From Phycisphaerales bacterium UBA2402 (GTDB lineage Bacteria; Planctomycetota; Phycisphaerae; Phycisphaerales; UBA1924): a stretch of DNA of 62,772 bases. Below the pieces are notes generated by a model. It ran no database searches, was not told where the DNA came from, and worked only from the letters and a program-made list of their open reading frames with translations. The stretch covers positions 535-63,306 of the forward strand of contig DDSA01000080.1 in assembly GCA_002343715.1 (NCBI GenBank). Reading direction: 5' to 3'. Below, in pieces: positions 24,005 to 31,797 of this stretch (position 1 is its first letter; every line of letters begins with the position of its first letter). The position numbers were made by a program, and so were the translations under genes.

Positions 24005-26038
24005 GTGACCACACCGACACTGACCCAAGATGGTACGGGCCTCATCGTGCACGACCCGTGGCTGGAGCCGTACGCGGACAGTCTTCGAGCACGTTATCGG
24101 CGATTCGTGGAATCACGGAGTCGGATTGAAGCCGTGGCCGGCTCGCTCGGGACATTCGCGCGTGGGCATGACTATTTGGGATTCACACGCGGGATGAAAG
24201 ATGGTGAGCCGGGCGTGTGGTATCGGGAGTGGGCCCCCGGGGCCAAGGGCCTGTTTCTCACCGGTGACTTCAACGACTGGAACCGCTTCTCGCACATGCT
24301 GAACCGGGATGATGCCGGCGTCTGGAGCATCTTTCTGCCCGATCGGCAGTACAACAGGACACTGCGGCACGAGTCGAGAGTCAAGGTCTTCGTGATGACC
24401 CCGCGGGGTGACTCCGATCGCATTCCCGCTTATGCGCGCCGGGTCGTGTTCGATGAGAAAGGGCAGCACGCCGCCGCGGTGCTGTGGTTCCCGCCTCCGT
24501 TTCGATGGGCGCACACCGCACCACCTCCGCCGCGATCCCCGAGGATCTACGAGGCCCATGTGGGAATGGCCCCTGAAGAAGGGCGGATCGGGACCTTCCG
24601 CGAGTTCGAGCGGAACGTGCTTCCCCGGATCGCGCGCGGCGGGTACAACACGGTGCAACTGATGGCGGTGCAGGAACACCCGTACTACGGGAGTTTCGGG
24701 TACCACGTCAGCAACTTCTTCGCTGTTTCCTCACGCTTTGGAACGCCCGACGATTTCAAACGGCTGGTGGACGCGGCGCACGGGCTGGGCCTGCGCGTTG
24801 TGATGGACCTGGTGCATAGTCACAGCGTCAAGAACACGGTCGAGGGGCTGAACGGATTCGACGGGACGGACCACCAGTACTTCCACGCGGGCGGCCGTGG
24901 GGAGCACCCCGCGTGGGATTCACTTCTCTTTGACTACGGCAAGCTCGAGGTTCAACGATTCCTGCTGAGCAACGTTCGGTATTGGCTGGAGGAGTACAAC
25001 CTCGACGGCTTCCGTTTCGACGGCGTCACGAGCATGCTGTACCTTCATCACGGCTTGGGGCACGGGTTTCATTCGTACGATGATTATCTGAGGCACGGGA
25101 TCGATGATGACGCCGTTGCCTACCTGCAACTCGCGGCGGAAACGGCCCATGCCGTGAAGCCCGCGGCGACGCTCATCGCCGAAGATGTTTCGGGAATGGT
25201 GGGGTTGTGTCGACCCGTGGCCGAGGGCGGACTTGGGTTTGACTATCGACTGGCGATGGGCCTTCCGGACTACTGGGTCCGTCAAATGAAGGAGGTGAGG
25301 GACGAGGATCGGCGCATGGGCGAGATGTTCGGCACGCTCTGCAACCGGCGGCATATGGAAGCGCATATCGCCTACTGCGAGAGCCACGACCAGTCGCTGG
25401 TGGGTGACAAGACCATCGCCTTCTGGCTCATGGATAAAGAAATGTACACCAGCATGTCCGTGTCCACGCCGAGCCTGATCGTGGACCGGGGGATCGCGCT
25501 CCACAAGATGATCCGATTGGTCACGTTCGCGCTGGGTGGAGAAGGCTGGCTGAACTTCATGGGGAACGAGTTCGGACACCCGGAGTGGGTGGACTTTCCC
25601 CGGGAGGGAAACAACTGGTCGTACCACTACTGCCGAAGGCAGTGGTCACTCTCGGAGCGCGATGACCTGAGATACAAGGGCTTGCTCGAGTTTGATCGGG
25701 CGATGAACACGCTCGACATCAGCCATGCGTTGCTTGCGGCCTCCCAGGCGGAGAAAGTCCTGGAACACGAGGACTCGCAGTTGCTGGCCTTCCGCCGCGG
25801 CGGCCTGACCTTTGTGTTCAACTGGCACCCCGCGCGTTCTCAGGAAGGCCTGCGGGTGCCTGTCACCGCGCCCGTCGATCACACCCTCTGCTTGAACACG
25901 GATGATTCGGTCTTTGGCGGTTTCGGGCACGTCATGCCGGGGCAGAATTACCCCGTGGCGAAGGACGATGGCGGGAGTTACGTGCGGATTTATCTGCCCG
26001 CACGGTCGGCGCAGGTTCTCATGACACGCGGGTCGTAG
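24005..26038 (+). CDS. glgB: 1,4-alpha-glucan branching enzyme, eukaryote-type (GH13_8-like)
   Basis: A 677-residue enzyme that makes alpha-1,6 branches in glycogen. An N-terminal CBM48 (EWAPGAKGLFLTGDFNDWNR) is followed by the GH13 barrel: VMDLVHSHS, DGFRFDGVTSML (nucleophile Asp), AEDVSGM (acid/base Glu) and CESHDQSL (transition-state Asp). Many segments are those of animal/fungal GBE1 rather than bacterial GlgB: DPWLEPYADSLRARY, YGSFGYHVSNFFA, LNFMGNEFGHPEW, and GNNWSYHYCRRQW. The start is GTG at 24005, giving MTTPTLTQDG; the upstream open frame to 23888 overlaps the divergent gene. No glgA, glgC or glgP adjacent. Confidence 0.93.
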   Translation: MTTPTLTQDGTGLIVHDPWLEPYADSLRARYRRFVESRSRIEAVAGSLGTFARGHDYLGFTRGMKDGEPGVWYREWAPGAKGLFLTGDFNDWNRFSHMLNRDDAGVWSIFLPDRQYNRTLRHESRVKVFVMTPRGDSDRIPAYARRVVFDEKGQHAAAVLWFPPPFRWAHTAPPPPRSPRIYEAHVGMAPEEGRIGTFREFERNVLPRIARGGYNTVQLMAVQEHPYYGSFGYHVSNFFAVSSRFGTPDDFKRLVDAAHGLGLRVVMDLVHSHSVKNTVEGLNGFDGTDHQYFHAGGRGEHPAWDSLLFDYGKLEVQRFLLSNVRYWLEEYNLDGFRFDGVTSMLYLHHGLGHGFHSYDDYLRHGIDDDAVAYLQLAAETAHAVKPAATLIAEDVSGMVGLCRPVAEGGLGFDYRLAMGLPDYWVRQMKEVRDEDRRMGEMFGTLCNRRHMEAHIAYCESHDQSLVGDKTIAFWLMDKEMYTSMSVSTPSLIVDRGIALHKMIRLVTFALGGEGWLNFMGNEFGHPEWVDFPREGNNWSYHYCRRQWSLSERDDLRYKGLLEFDRAMNTLDISHALLAASQAEKVLEHEDSQLLAFRRGGLTFVFNWHPARSQEGLRVPVTAPVDHTLCLNTDDSVFGGFGHVMPGQNYPVAKDDGGSYVRIYLPARSAQVLMTRGS

Positions 26039-26156
26039 CGCCGTCGTGTACTTCCATGGTGAGAAGTGAGCACCGATTACGAACTGCACGTTCCTTTTCG
26101 ACGTGAACATCCTTGGACGACGAACGTGCGGCAAACCAGGCGGGATGGAGCAACAC

Positions 26157-26852
26157 ATGACGATGACTCCGCAGCGTTGGGATGAAATCAATCGTTATCT
26201 TCACGATGTCTTCGGGCGTGTGAACGGCGAGGGAGGGGATCCGCAACTCGCCGACATCACGGTAAGGGCACGCGCTCGCGGCCTTCCTACTCCAACCGTT
26301 TCCGCCGATGTGGGCCGATTGCTGCTCGTGCTGTCGCTGACCGCGACGCGCGGCCCCGATGCCGCGGGCCGGATCATCGAGGTCGGAACGCTCTTCGGAC
26401 ACTCGGGAATCTGGCTTGCTCGGGGGCTGCCCGATGGGGGCACGTTGCACACCATCGAGATCGAGGACCTTCATGCGGACTTTGCCGCCGAGGAGTTCGC
26501 GGCGGCCGGGGTTGCGTCGAAAGTCCGGCAGGAACGCGGCCCGGCGCTCGAAGTGCTTCAGCGCCTGGCACGCACGCTCGGACCGACTTCAGTGGACATG
26601 GTCTTTCTCGACGCGGTAAAGACCGAATACACCGCATACCTCGAACTCTGCAGGCCACTCCTCCGGCCGGGAGGGTTTCTGATCGCGGACAACGCGCTCA
26701 TGGCGGATTGGTGGATCGACGATCCGCCCGGCAGTCATCCCGGGCGCGACGCAATGGACGCGTTCAACAGGCGTATCGCCGCGGACCCGGAGTTTGATGC
26801 CGCGTGCGTTCCCGCACGCGCGGGTGTGACTATCGCCCGCAAGCGGACGTGA
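26157..26852 (+). CDS. O-methyltransferase (caffeoyl-CoA type, family 3)
   Basis: A 231-residue SAM-dependent methyltransferase. Motif I IIEVGTLFGHSGIWLARGL (about 80-98), the acidic strand end HTIEIE, and VDMVFLDAVKTEYTAYLEL with RPGGFLIADNALM match the AdoMet family-3/CCoAOMT-like group, which usually needs a divalent metal and methylates catechol-type substrates. GGAG lies 6 bases before the ATG at 26157, which decides the start over upstream in-frame Mets. It follows glgB after 118 bases. Substrate unknown. Confidence 0.85.
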   Translation: MTMTPQRWDEINRYLHDVFGRVNGEGGDPQLADITVRARARGLPTPTVSADVGRLLLVLSLTATRGPDAAGRIIEVGTLFGHSGIWLARGLPDGGTLHTIEIEDLHADFAAEEFAAAGVASKVRQERGPALEVLQRLARTLGPTSVDMVFLDAVKTEYTAYLELCRPLLRPGGFLIADNALMADWWIDDPPGSHPGRDAMDAFNRRIAADPEFDAACVPARAGVTIARKRT

Positions 26853-26991
26853 CATCCGGGCAGCCCCTCAAAAAATCAAATCGTGGTGGCCCCCCTGAAC
26901 CCCGGACGGGCAATGGGAACAATACCTTTCAACTCGTCGAGCCGTTCAACGAGCACTTCGTTGTCTTCAACTCCGGTTCTACCGTGAGTTC

Positions 26992-27807
26992 ATGAATCTT
27001 GCCATCATCGGATTGGGGAACATGGGTTTAGGGATCCTCCGGGGCGCGCTTCGCGCGGGATTGCTTCGAGCCACGGATGTGGCCGTGGCGGAGCCTGATG
27101 AAGCAAAGCGCCGCGTAGCCGCGGAGTTAGGCACGGCGGTGATGGAACGCGGTCCCGAAGTCGCTGCGTGGTTGAAAGAGAGGGGCCTGGGGCAGTTGCT
27201 GCTGGCGGTGAAGCCCCAGATGCTGGATGCGGCTGTAGCGGGGTTGGGGGAAGGGCTGCCTCGCGGCACCGTGGCGATTTCGATCTTGGCGGGCACGCCG
27301 ATCAAGCGGGTTCAAGCGGCGCTCGGCGGCGGTGTGCCGGTTGTGCGAGCCATGCCCAATTTGCCCGCGGCGATCGGGCAGGGGGCGACGGCGCTCTGCC
27401 GCGGCCCGGGGGCGACTGAGAAGGATGCCGATTTTGCTCGTGAGTTGTTCCGGGCGATCGGGCCGTTGGTGGTTGATCTCGAAGAAGGATTGATAGATGC
27501 ATTTACAGCCATCGCCGGCTCTGGCCCGGCCTACTTCTTCTACCTCGCGGAAGCGATGGAGAACGCCGCGGCGGCTCAGGGGCTGACAGGCGATCGGTGC
27601 GGTGCGATCGTGCGTCAAACGCTCTTGGGGGCTGCGATGATGTACGCCGGGAGTGAGTCGGCACCCGCCGCGATGCGTGCTGCCGTCACCAGCAAAGGAG
27701 GCACAACGGCCGCGGCGGTGGGGGTGCTGGATCAGGCCGTCGTCATGGCCACGTTGGAGCGGGCGATGCTGGCGGCGCGTGATCGAGGGCGGGACTTGGG
27801 TTCGTGA
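26992..27807 (+). CDS. proC: pyrroline-5-carboxylate reductase
   Basis: A 271-residue NAD(P)H enzyme that makes L-proline from pyrroline-5-carboxylate. It has the N-terminal Rossmann motif [36 protein letters not shown], and the signature [15 protein letters not shown] with the final [14 protein letters not shown]. Length matches the family. A short hairpin CAACGA-GCACT-TCGTTG (26948-26964) lies in the leader. Downstream genes are on the opposite strand. Confidence 0.94.
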   Translation: MNLAIIGLGNMGLGILRGALRAGLLRATDVAVAEPDEAKRRVAAELGTAVMERGPEVAAWLKERGLGQLLLAVKPQMLDAAVAGLGEGLPRGTVAISILAGTPIKRVQAALGGGVPVVRAMPNLPAAIGQGATALCRGPGATEKDADFARELFRAIGPLVVDLEEGLIDAFTAIAGSGPAYFFYLAEAMENAAAAQGLTGDRCGAIVRQTLLGAAMMYAGSESAPAAMRAAVTSKGGTTAAAVGVLDQAVVMATLERAMLAARDRGRDLGS

Positions 27808-27838
27808 AAGGGTGCGGGCAGAGCACGCCTGGGGCATT

Positions 27839-28450
27839 TCACTGTGGCGGACCTTTGGTGAGCAGTTCGTAGACTTCGAGCGCGACGCCGCGCAGGTCGG
27901 GGCGGTTTTGCAGACGAGAAATGGCTTCGGCCTGCCTCCCCGACTTGGCGAGGAGCAGCGCAACCAGGCCATCGTGATCGGAATAGCGGTTCCAGTAGGC
28001 ATCGTTCTGCCAACGCTGCGGCCCGGCGAGGGCGAGTGTCATGGCCTCGGCGATGCGTCCGTTGGCGTGGGCTTCCTCGGCTGCGCGGAAGGCAACGCGG
28101 CCCACGCTGATCCAGAAAATCTCCATCTCGCCCTGGTGGGGCAGTTGAGGGTCCAGAATCGCCGCCGCATCCAAAACCGCGCCGGCGAGGGCCGTAGCGT
28201 CCACGCTCTTGACCGCGCCGGAGGAGACAGCATCGAGGTGCCGGTTGGCGGCATCCAGGGCATCGCCGAGTTGGAGTTCCTTCTTTTTGAAGGCGGCGAC
28301 AATTTCAAGGGCCGCGGGGCCGCGGCCGCCGGCCGGAGCGGTGATGATGGCGGCGATTTCAGCCATGCGCTGCTCGGGAGGCTTGCACGCCACGAGCGTG
28401 AGCAGAAGGGCCGCGCCGAGCACGTAGCGAAGGAATGGGGGAAGCAACAT
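27839..28450 (-). CDS. putative lipoprotein of unknown function
   Basis: A 203-residue protein with a signal peptide ending in a lipobox (LTLVAC, Cys 22), then KPPEQ. The remainder is helical, with repeated AA-rich hairpins consistent with TPR-like units (residues 120-195), but no clear repeat consensus. It lies between proC and xer, antisense to both, and its 3' end is 31 bases from the proC stop. Function unknown. Confidence 0.68.
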   Translation of the reverse strand: MLLPPFLRYVLGAALLLTLVACKPPEQRMAEIAAIITAPAGGRGPAALEIVAAFKKKELQLGDALDAANRHLDAVSSGAVKSVDATALAGAVLDAAAILDPQLPHQGEMEIFWISVGRVAFRAAEEAHANGRIAEAMTLALAGPQRWQNDAYWNRYSDHDGLVALLLAKSGRQAEAISRLQNRPDLRGVALEVYELLTKGPPQ

Positions 28451-28534
28451 CTCTGGATGGTACCGGGCAGGAGGCGGGTGGTTTCATTGAAGTTTGCCGC
28501 AGTGCGGGGCGGCGTGCCGATACCTACGCACGAT

Positions 28535-29491
28535 ATGGTCCGCACGCGATCCAATACGGAGAATGTTCCTACATTGCCGCCGGCGCTTGCAGCGCTCGGG
28601 CCGCAGTTCCGTGGCTTTCTGCGGGTGGAGTGCGGCCTGAGCGAGAATACGCTGGATGCGTACGGACGGGATGTACGGTACCTGCTGGAGTCGCTGGCGG
28701 GGCTTGGGGCGAAAAGCCTGGGTGCGACGACACGAGTGAGCGTTGAGAAGCATGTGCAGAGTCTTCGCTCAGCGCGAGGACTCTCGGCGGAGTCGGTGGT
28801 GCGGCATCTTGCTTCCGTGCGGGTGTTTTTCCGCTGGGCTGTTGCAACAGGGCGCACGGTCGAAGACCCGACGCTGGTCTTGGATCGTCCGCACCGCTGG
28901 AGGCGCTTGCCCGATGTTCTTTCGCCACAGTCGATGCAGAAGTTGGTTTCGACACCGCTCGAGCAGGATCTGTACGCGGGTGATGAGCGACTGCGACTCA
29001 GAGATGCGGCGCTCCTTGAACTGATGTACGCCAGTGGTTTGAGGGCATCCGAAGTATGCTCCCTTGATATGGCTGACGTGGTGGAGACGGTGGGGGTGCT
29101 CCGGGTGAGCGGCAAAGGGGGGAAACAACGCCTTGTGCCCATGGGGGCGCCCGCGAAAGAAACGTTGGGGCAGTACCTGAGCGTGGCCAGACCTGCTCTC
29201 GCGGGATCGCGGGCGGTGAAGGCATTGCTGTTGTCAGTCCGGGGGCGTGCGTTGACACGGATCGCGGTGTGGCAAATTGTGCGGCGCAACGCTCGGGGCG
29301 CTGGGCTGAATCATGTTCACCCCCACATGCTGCGTCACAGTTTCGCCACCCACCTGCTCATGGGCGGGGCGGATTTGCGAGTGGTCCAGGAACTGCTCGG
29401 CCACGCCGACATCGCAACAACGCAAATCTACACGCACGTCGATTCAACGCGGGCCAAGGCGGTTCACCGGAAGCATCATCCGAGGGCCTGA
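28535..29491 (+). CDS. tyrosine recombinase XerC/XerD
   Basis: A 318-residue recombinase. The N-terminal SAM-like core-binding domain (about 20-105) begins [23 protein letters not shown]. The catalytic domain has Arg in [14 protein letters not shown], Lys in [21 protein letters not shown] (His-x-x-Arg), [10 protein letters not shown] (His) and the nucleophile Tyr in IYTHV. Length and spacing fit chromosomal XerC/XerD, which resolves dimers at dif. The ATG at 28535 starts just before the core domain; the much longer open frame upstream runs antisense to the lipoprotein gene and is spurious. No transposon or integron context. XerC and XerD cannot be told apart here. Confidence 0.9.
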   Translation: MVRTRSNTENVPTLPPALAALGPQFRGFLRVECGLSENTLDAYGRDVRYLLESLAGLGAKSLGATTRVSVEKHVQSLRSARGLSAESVVRHLASVRVFFRWAVATGRTVEDPTLVLDRPHRWRRLPDVLSPQSMQKLVSTPLEQDLYAGDERLRLRDAALLELMYASGLRASEVCSLDMADVVETVGVLRVSGKGGKQRLVPMGAPAKETLGQYLSVARPALAGSRAVKALLLSVRGRALTRIAVWQIVRRNARGAGLNHVHPHMLRHSFATHLLMGGADLRVVQELLGHADIATTQIYTHVDSTRAKAVHRKHHPRA

Positions 29492-29557
29492 TTCATGAAG
29501 AAATGAATAGGCGCATCGTTGAACGCCGATCTCCACGGCAGGTTCGTCCGTTTCTGT

Positions 29558-30037
29558 TCAGGCCGCCTGGTTCGATCCATCCGTTGCGGCTGCTGCAAGC
29601 AAGTACGACACCGCCTCCGACGCGATGCGCCGGGGTGAATCGAGCAGCGTGGCCATTTCGAGCGGCGTCAGGCCGTGTTCGCGCGAAAAGTCGATGAAGA
29701 GGCCGAGCGCCAGTCTGGCACGCGTATCCCGCAGAGCGGGCACGATTTGCTGCGTGGCGAACATTTCATTCTCTCGCCGGGCGAGGTGGCGCACATAATC
29801 GCGATGTGGAACATCGCGTTGCGAAAGCCATTCGATGATCGGGTTGCGGGAGGGGAGCCGGCGGCGCTCGCTCTTCACCCAACCAGCGAGTTCTATTTCC
29901 GGATCGGGGAGGGCGTCGATCGGCGGTTTCGCCTCGATCAAGCGAGAAGGAGGCTCGTACCTGAAGGGAAACGGGCCTGCTCCCTCTCCGTGTGCAGGAT
30001 CAAACTCGAAATCGGATTCGCGCGTTAACCGCAGCAT
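29558..30037 (-). CDS. conserved-looking cytoplasmic protein of unknown function
   Basis: A 159-residue protein from the ATG at 30037, with AGGTGG 6 bases upstream; ATG 30043 is an alternative. The N-terminal half is acidic/Pro-rich. The C-terminal half contains ERRRLPSRNPIIEWLSQRDVPHRDYVRHLARREN and a helical segment. A helix-turn-helix-like unit (EHGLTPLEMATLLDSP) lies near the end. No signal peptide or membrane helix. It is convergent with xer and divergent from gap across the 30.0-30.7 kb spacer. Confidence 0.55.
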   Translation of the reverse strand: MLRLTRESDFEFDPAHGEGAGPFPFRYEPPSRLIEAKPPIDALPDPEIELAGWVKSERRRLPSRNPIIEWLSQRDVPHRDYVRHLARRENEMFATQQIVPALRDTRARLALGLFIDFSREHGLTPLEMATLLDSPRRIASEAVSYLLAAAATDGSNQAA

Positions 30038-30749
30038 GGGCATCCACCTTCCCGGGTGCTCGTGGCTGTGCGAACGCACCGCCCCGAGCGCGGCCACCTT
30101 ACTGGGCGATGGAGTACGGTGCGGATTCGAATCATCGGCCCACCACGGCCGAGACGTTCCGACGCCACCACCCGTCAACAACACCAAGAGTCTGTCGGAC
30201 CCGTCGTAATCCGACAGACCGGAGAGAGATGAGACACGCCGGTGCCGGGGATGTCACCCCGTACGGTAGAGTTCGACAAGGAGCCGAACATGCTCACACC
30301 AGATTTCCAAAGGCCTGTCGTCCGCGGTTACGCGGCCGACAGACCGGAGAGAGAGAGAGACTTCCCAAGACAATCGGCGAGATTCCTTTCACGCCATACT
30401 TTCGGGCCGTCAATGGCCGCACCTTGATTTCAGAGTCCATCCTGCGGAGCCGACCGTCCACTGGCCGGGGTTGAGCAACCTCTCATGCAGATAGACCACA
30501 TCGGTGTGTGGAATGGCTCTAGGGAGAAGCACCCAAAGATAGAATCGAACGAAAACCATTGCGAACGAATGACGCAAAACACTGAAAATCATGGGTAATC
30601 GTGAGAGATGGCAACCCGGTGCGCTCCGTTTACATGCTCCCTAACAGGGCACAACCTGTGGAGTGATTTCCTCGCGTTGCGCCTATCATGAGCCTCGTTT
30701 GGGAATGGAGCACAATCAACGCGCTCACGCGAGCGCTGGGAGTTTGAGC
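30038..30749. other. long leader/intergenic region before gap, with possible small ORFs
   Basis: Besides the tandem hairpins, two small frames have a ribosome-site match: 30229-30474 (81 residues, after GGAG in hairpin A's tail) and 30290-30427 (45 residues, after AAGGAG). Neither has recognisable homology to me and both cross hairpin B. From 30480 to 30620 the DNA is AT-richer and has the inverted repeat TTGCG (30559-30563) / CGCAA (30573-30577), a plausible promoter or operator zone for gap. Confidence 0.35.
30190..30354 (+). repeat. tandem hairpins with identical 3' segment (possible structured RNA)
   Basis: Hairpin A: GTCTGTCGGA (30190-30199), a 10-base loop, TCCGACAGAC (30210-30219), perfect. 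Hairpin B (30312-30345): CTGTCG / CGACAG and CCGCG / CGCGG around a GTTA loop with one T-C mismatch. Both run into the same 19 bases (30211-30229 and 30336-30354), which contain GGAGAGAGA. Between them a third hairpin, GTTCG (30280-30284) / CGAAC, carries AAGGAG in its loop. The match to known riboswitch classes is poor. The strand is chosen because gap lies downstream. Confidence 0.5.
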
Positions 30750-31790
30750 ATGGCGGTTCGCATCGGTATCAATGGGTTCGGTCGCATCGGTCGGTTGGTG
30801 TATCGCATCGGTGCCGAGAACGGCATTGAGGTGGTGGCACTCAATGACCTGGTGCCCGCGGACAACTTGGCTTATCTCCTGAAGTTCGACACGATGCATG
30901 GTCGTTTCCGGTTGAACGGACAGCCTGCATCCATCTCCGCCACGGAGAACTCGTTCACGGTGAACGGCAAAGTGACGAAGACGATGGCCGAGAAAGATCC
31001 GGCGAAACTCCCGTGGAAGGAACTCGGGGTTGACTACGTGCTTGAATCAACCGGCCTCTTCACCGAGTTTGAGAAAGCAAGCCTGCACATCTCCGGCGGT
31101 GGAGCGAAGCGTGTGATCATCTCAGCGCCGACCAAGAGCGATACGGCGCAGGTGCCCACGCTCTGCCTGGGTGTGAATCACGAGAAGTACGATCCCGCGA
31201 AGCACACCGTCATCAGCAACGCCAGTTGCACGACCAACTGCCTCGCGCCCATCGCCAAGGTCATCCACGATACCTTTGGTTTGGAGGAAGGCCTGATGAC
31301 GACCATCCACGCCGTCACCGCCACCCAGCCCACCCAGGACGGGCCGAGCAAGAAGGATTGGCGGGGCGGGCGTAACGCCTATCAGAACATCATCCCCTCC
31401 AGCACCGGCGCTGCGAAGGCGGTCGCGCTGTGCATCCCTGAACTCAAGGGGAAACTCACGGGCATGTCGTTCCGCATTCCCACGGCCGATGTGTCCGCCG
31501 TTGATCTGACTTTCAAGACGGCCCGGGACACCGGTCTGGCCGAGATCAACGCGGCGATGAAGCAGGCCAGCGAAGGAACGATGAAGGGCGTGCTGGCGTA
31601 CACCGATGAGGAAGTGGTATCGAGCGACTTCATCGGCGACCGGCACAGCAGCATCTACGATGCCAAGGCCGGCATCGAACTCAACAAGCGGTTCTTCAAG
31701 GTCGTGAGTTGGTACGACAACGAGGCAGGCTACGCGACGCGATGCGTAGACATGATCAGGATGATGGCCATGAAGGACGGCATCAAGTAA
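30750..31790 (+). CDS. gap: glyceraldehyde-3-phosphate dehydrogenase, type I
   Basis: A 346-residue glycolytic enzyme that oxidises glyceraldehyde-3-phosphate to 1,3-bisphosphoglycerate with NAD. It has the N-terminal [15 protein letters not shown], Asp after VVALND (favours NAD over NADP), and the active-site [12 protein letters not shown] with Cys160, then the substrate-loop [23 protein letters not shown] (split as [11 protein letters not shown] and DWRGGR) and [11 protein letters not shown]. The ATG at 30750 begins the Rossmann strand. It is convergent with the GH31 gene; the stops are only 7 bases apart. Confidence 0.96.
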   Translation: MAVRIGINGFGRIGRLVYRIGAENGIEVVALNDLVPADNLAYLLKFDTMHGRFRLNGQPASISATENSFTVNGKVTKTMAEKDPAKLPWKELGVDYVLESTGLFTEFEKASLHISGGGAKRVIISAPTKSDTAQVPTLCLGVNHEKYDPAKHTVISNASCTTNCLAPIAKVIHDTFGLEEGLMTTIHAVTATQPTQDGPSKKDWRGGRNAYQNIIPSSTGAAKAVALCIPELKGKLTGMSFRIPTADVSAVDLTFKTARDTGLAEINAAMKQASEGTMKGVLAYTDEEVVSSDFIGDRHSSIYDAKAGIELNKRFFKVVSWYDNEAGYATRCVDMIRMMAMKDGIK

Positions 31791-31797
31791 GAGTGAA

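Noticed and set aside
27653..28534. Upstream extension of the Xer frame (about 294 extra codons)
   Set aside because: It runs through proC's 3' end and the antisense of the lipoprotein gene; Xer proteins start about where the ATG at 28535 lies.
30118..30140. Another TTCGAATC T-loop lookalike
   Set aside because: No complementary T-stem and no tRNA clover-leaf around it.
30190..30360. Glycine or other known riboswitch before gap because of GGAGAGA
   Set aside because: The conserved glycine aptamer core (GCCGAAGG and CAGGCAAAAGGAC-type blocks) is missing; the tandem hairpins do not match other classes I know.
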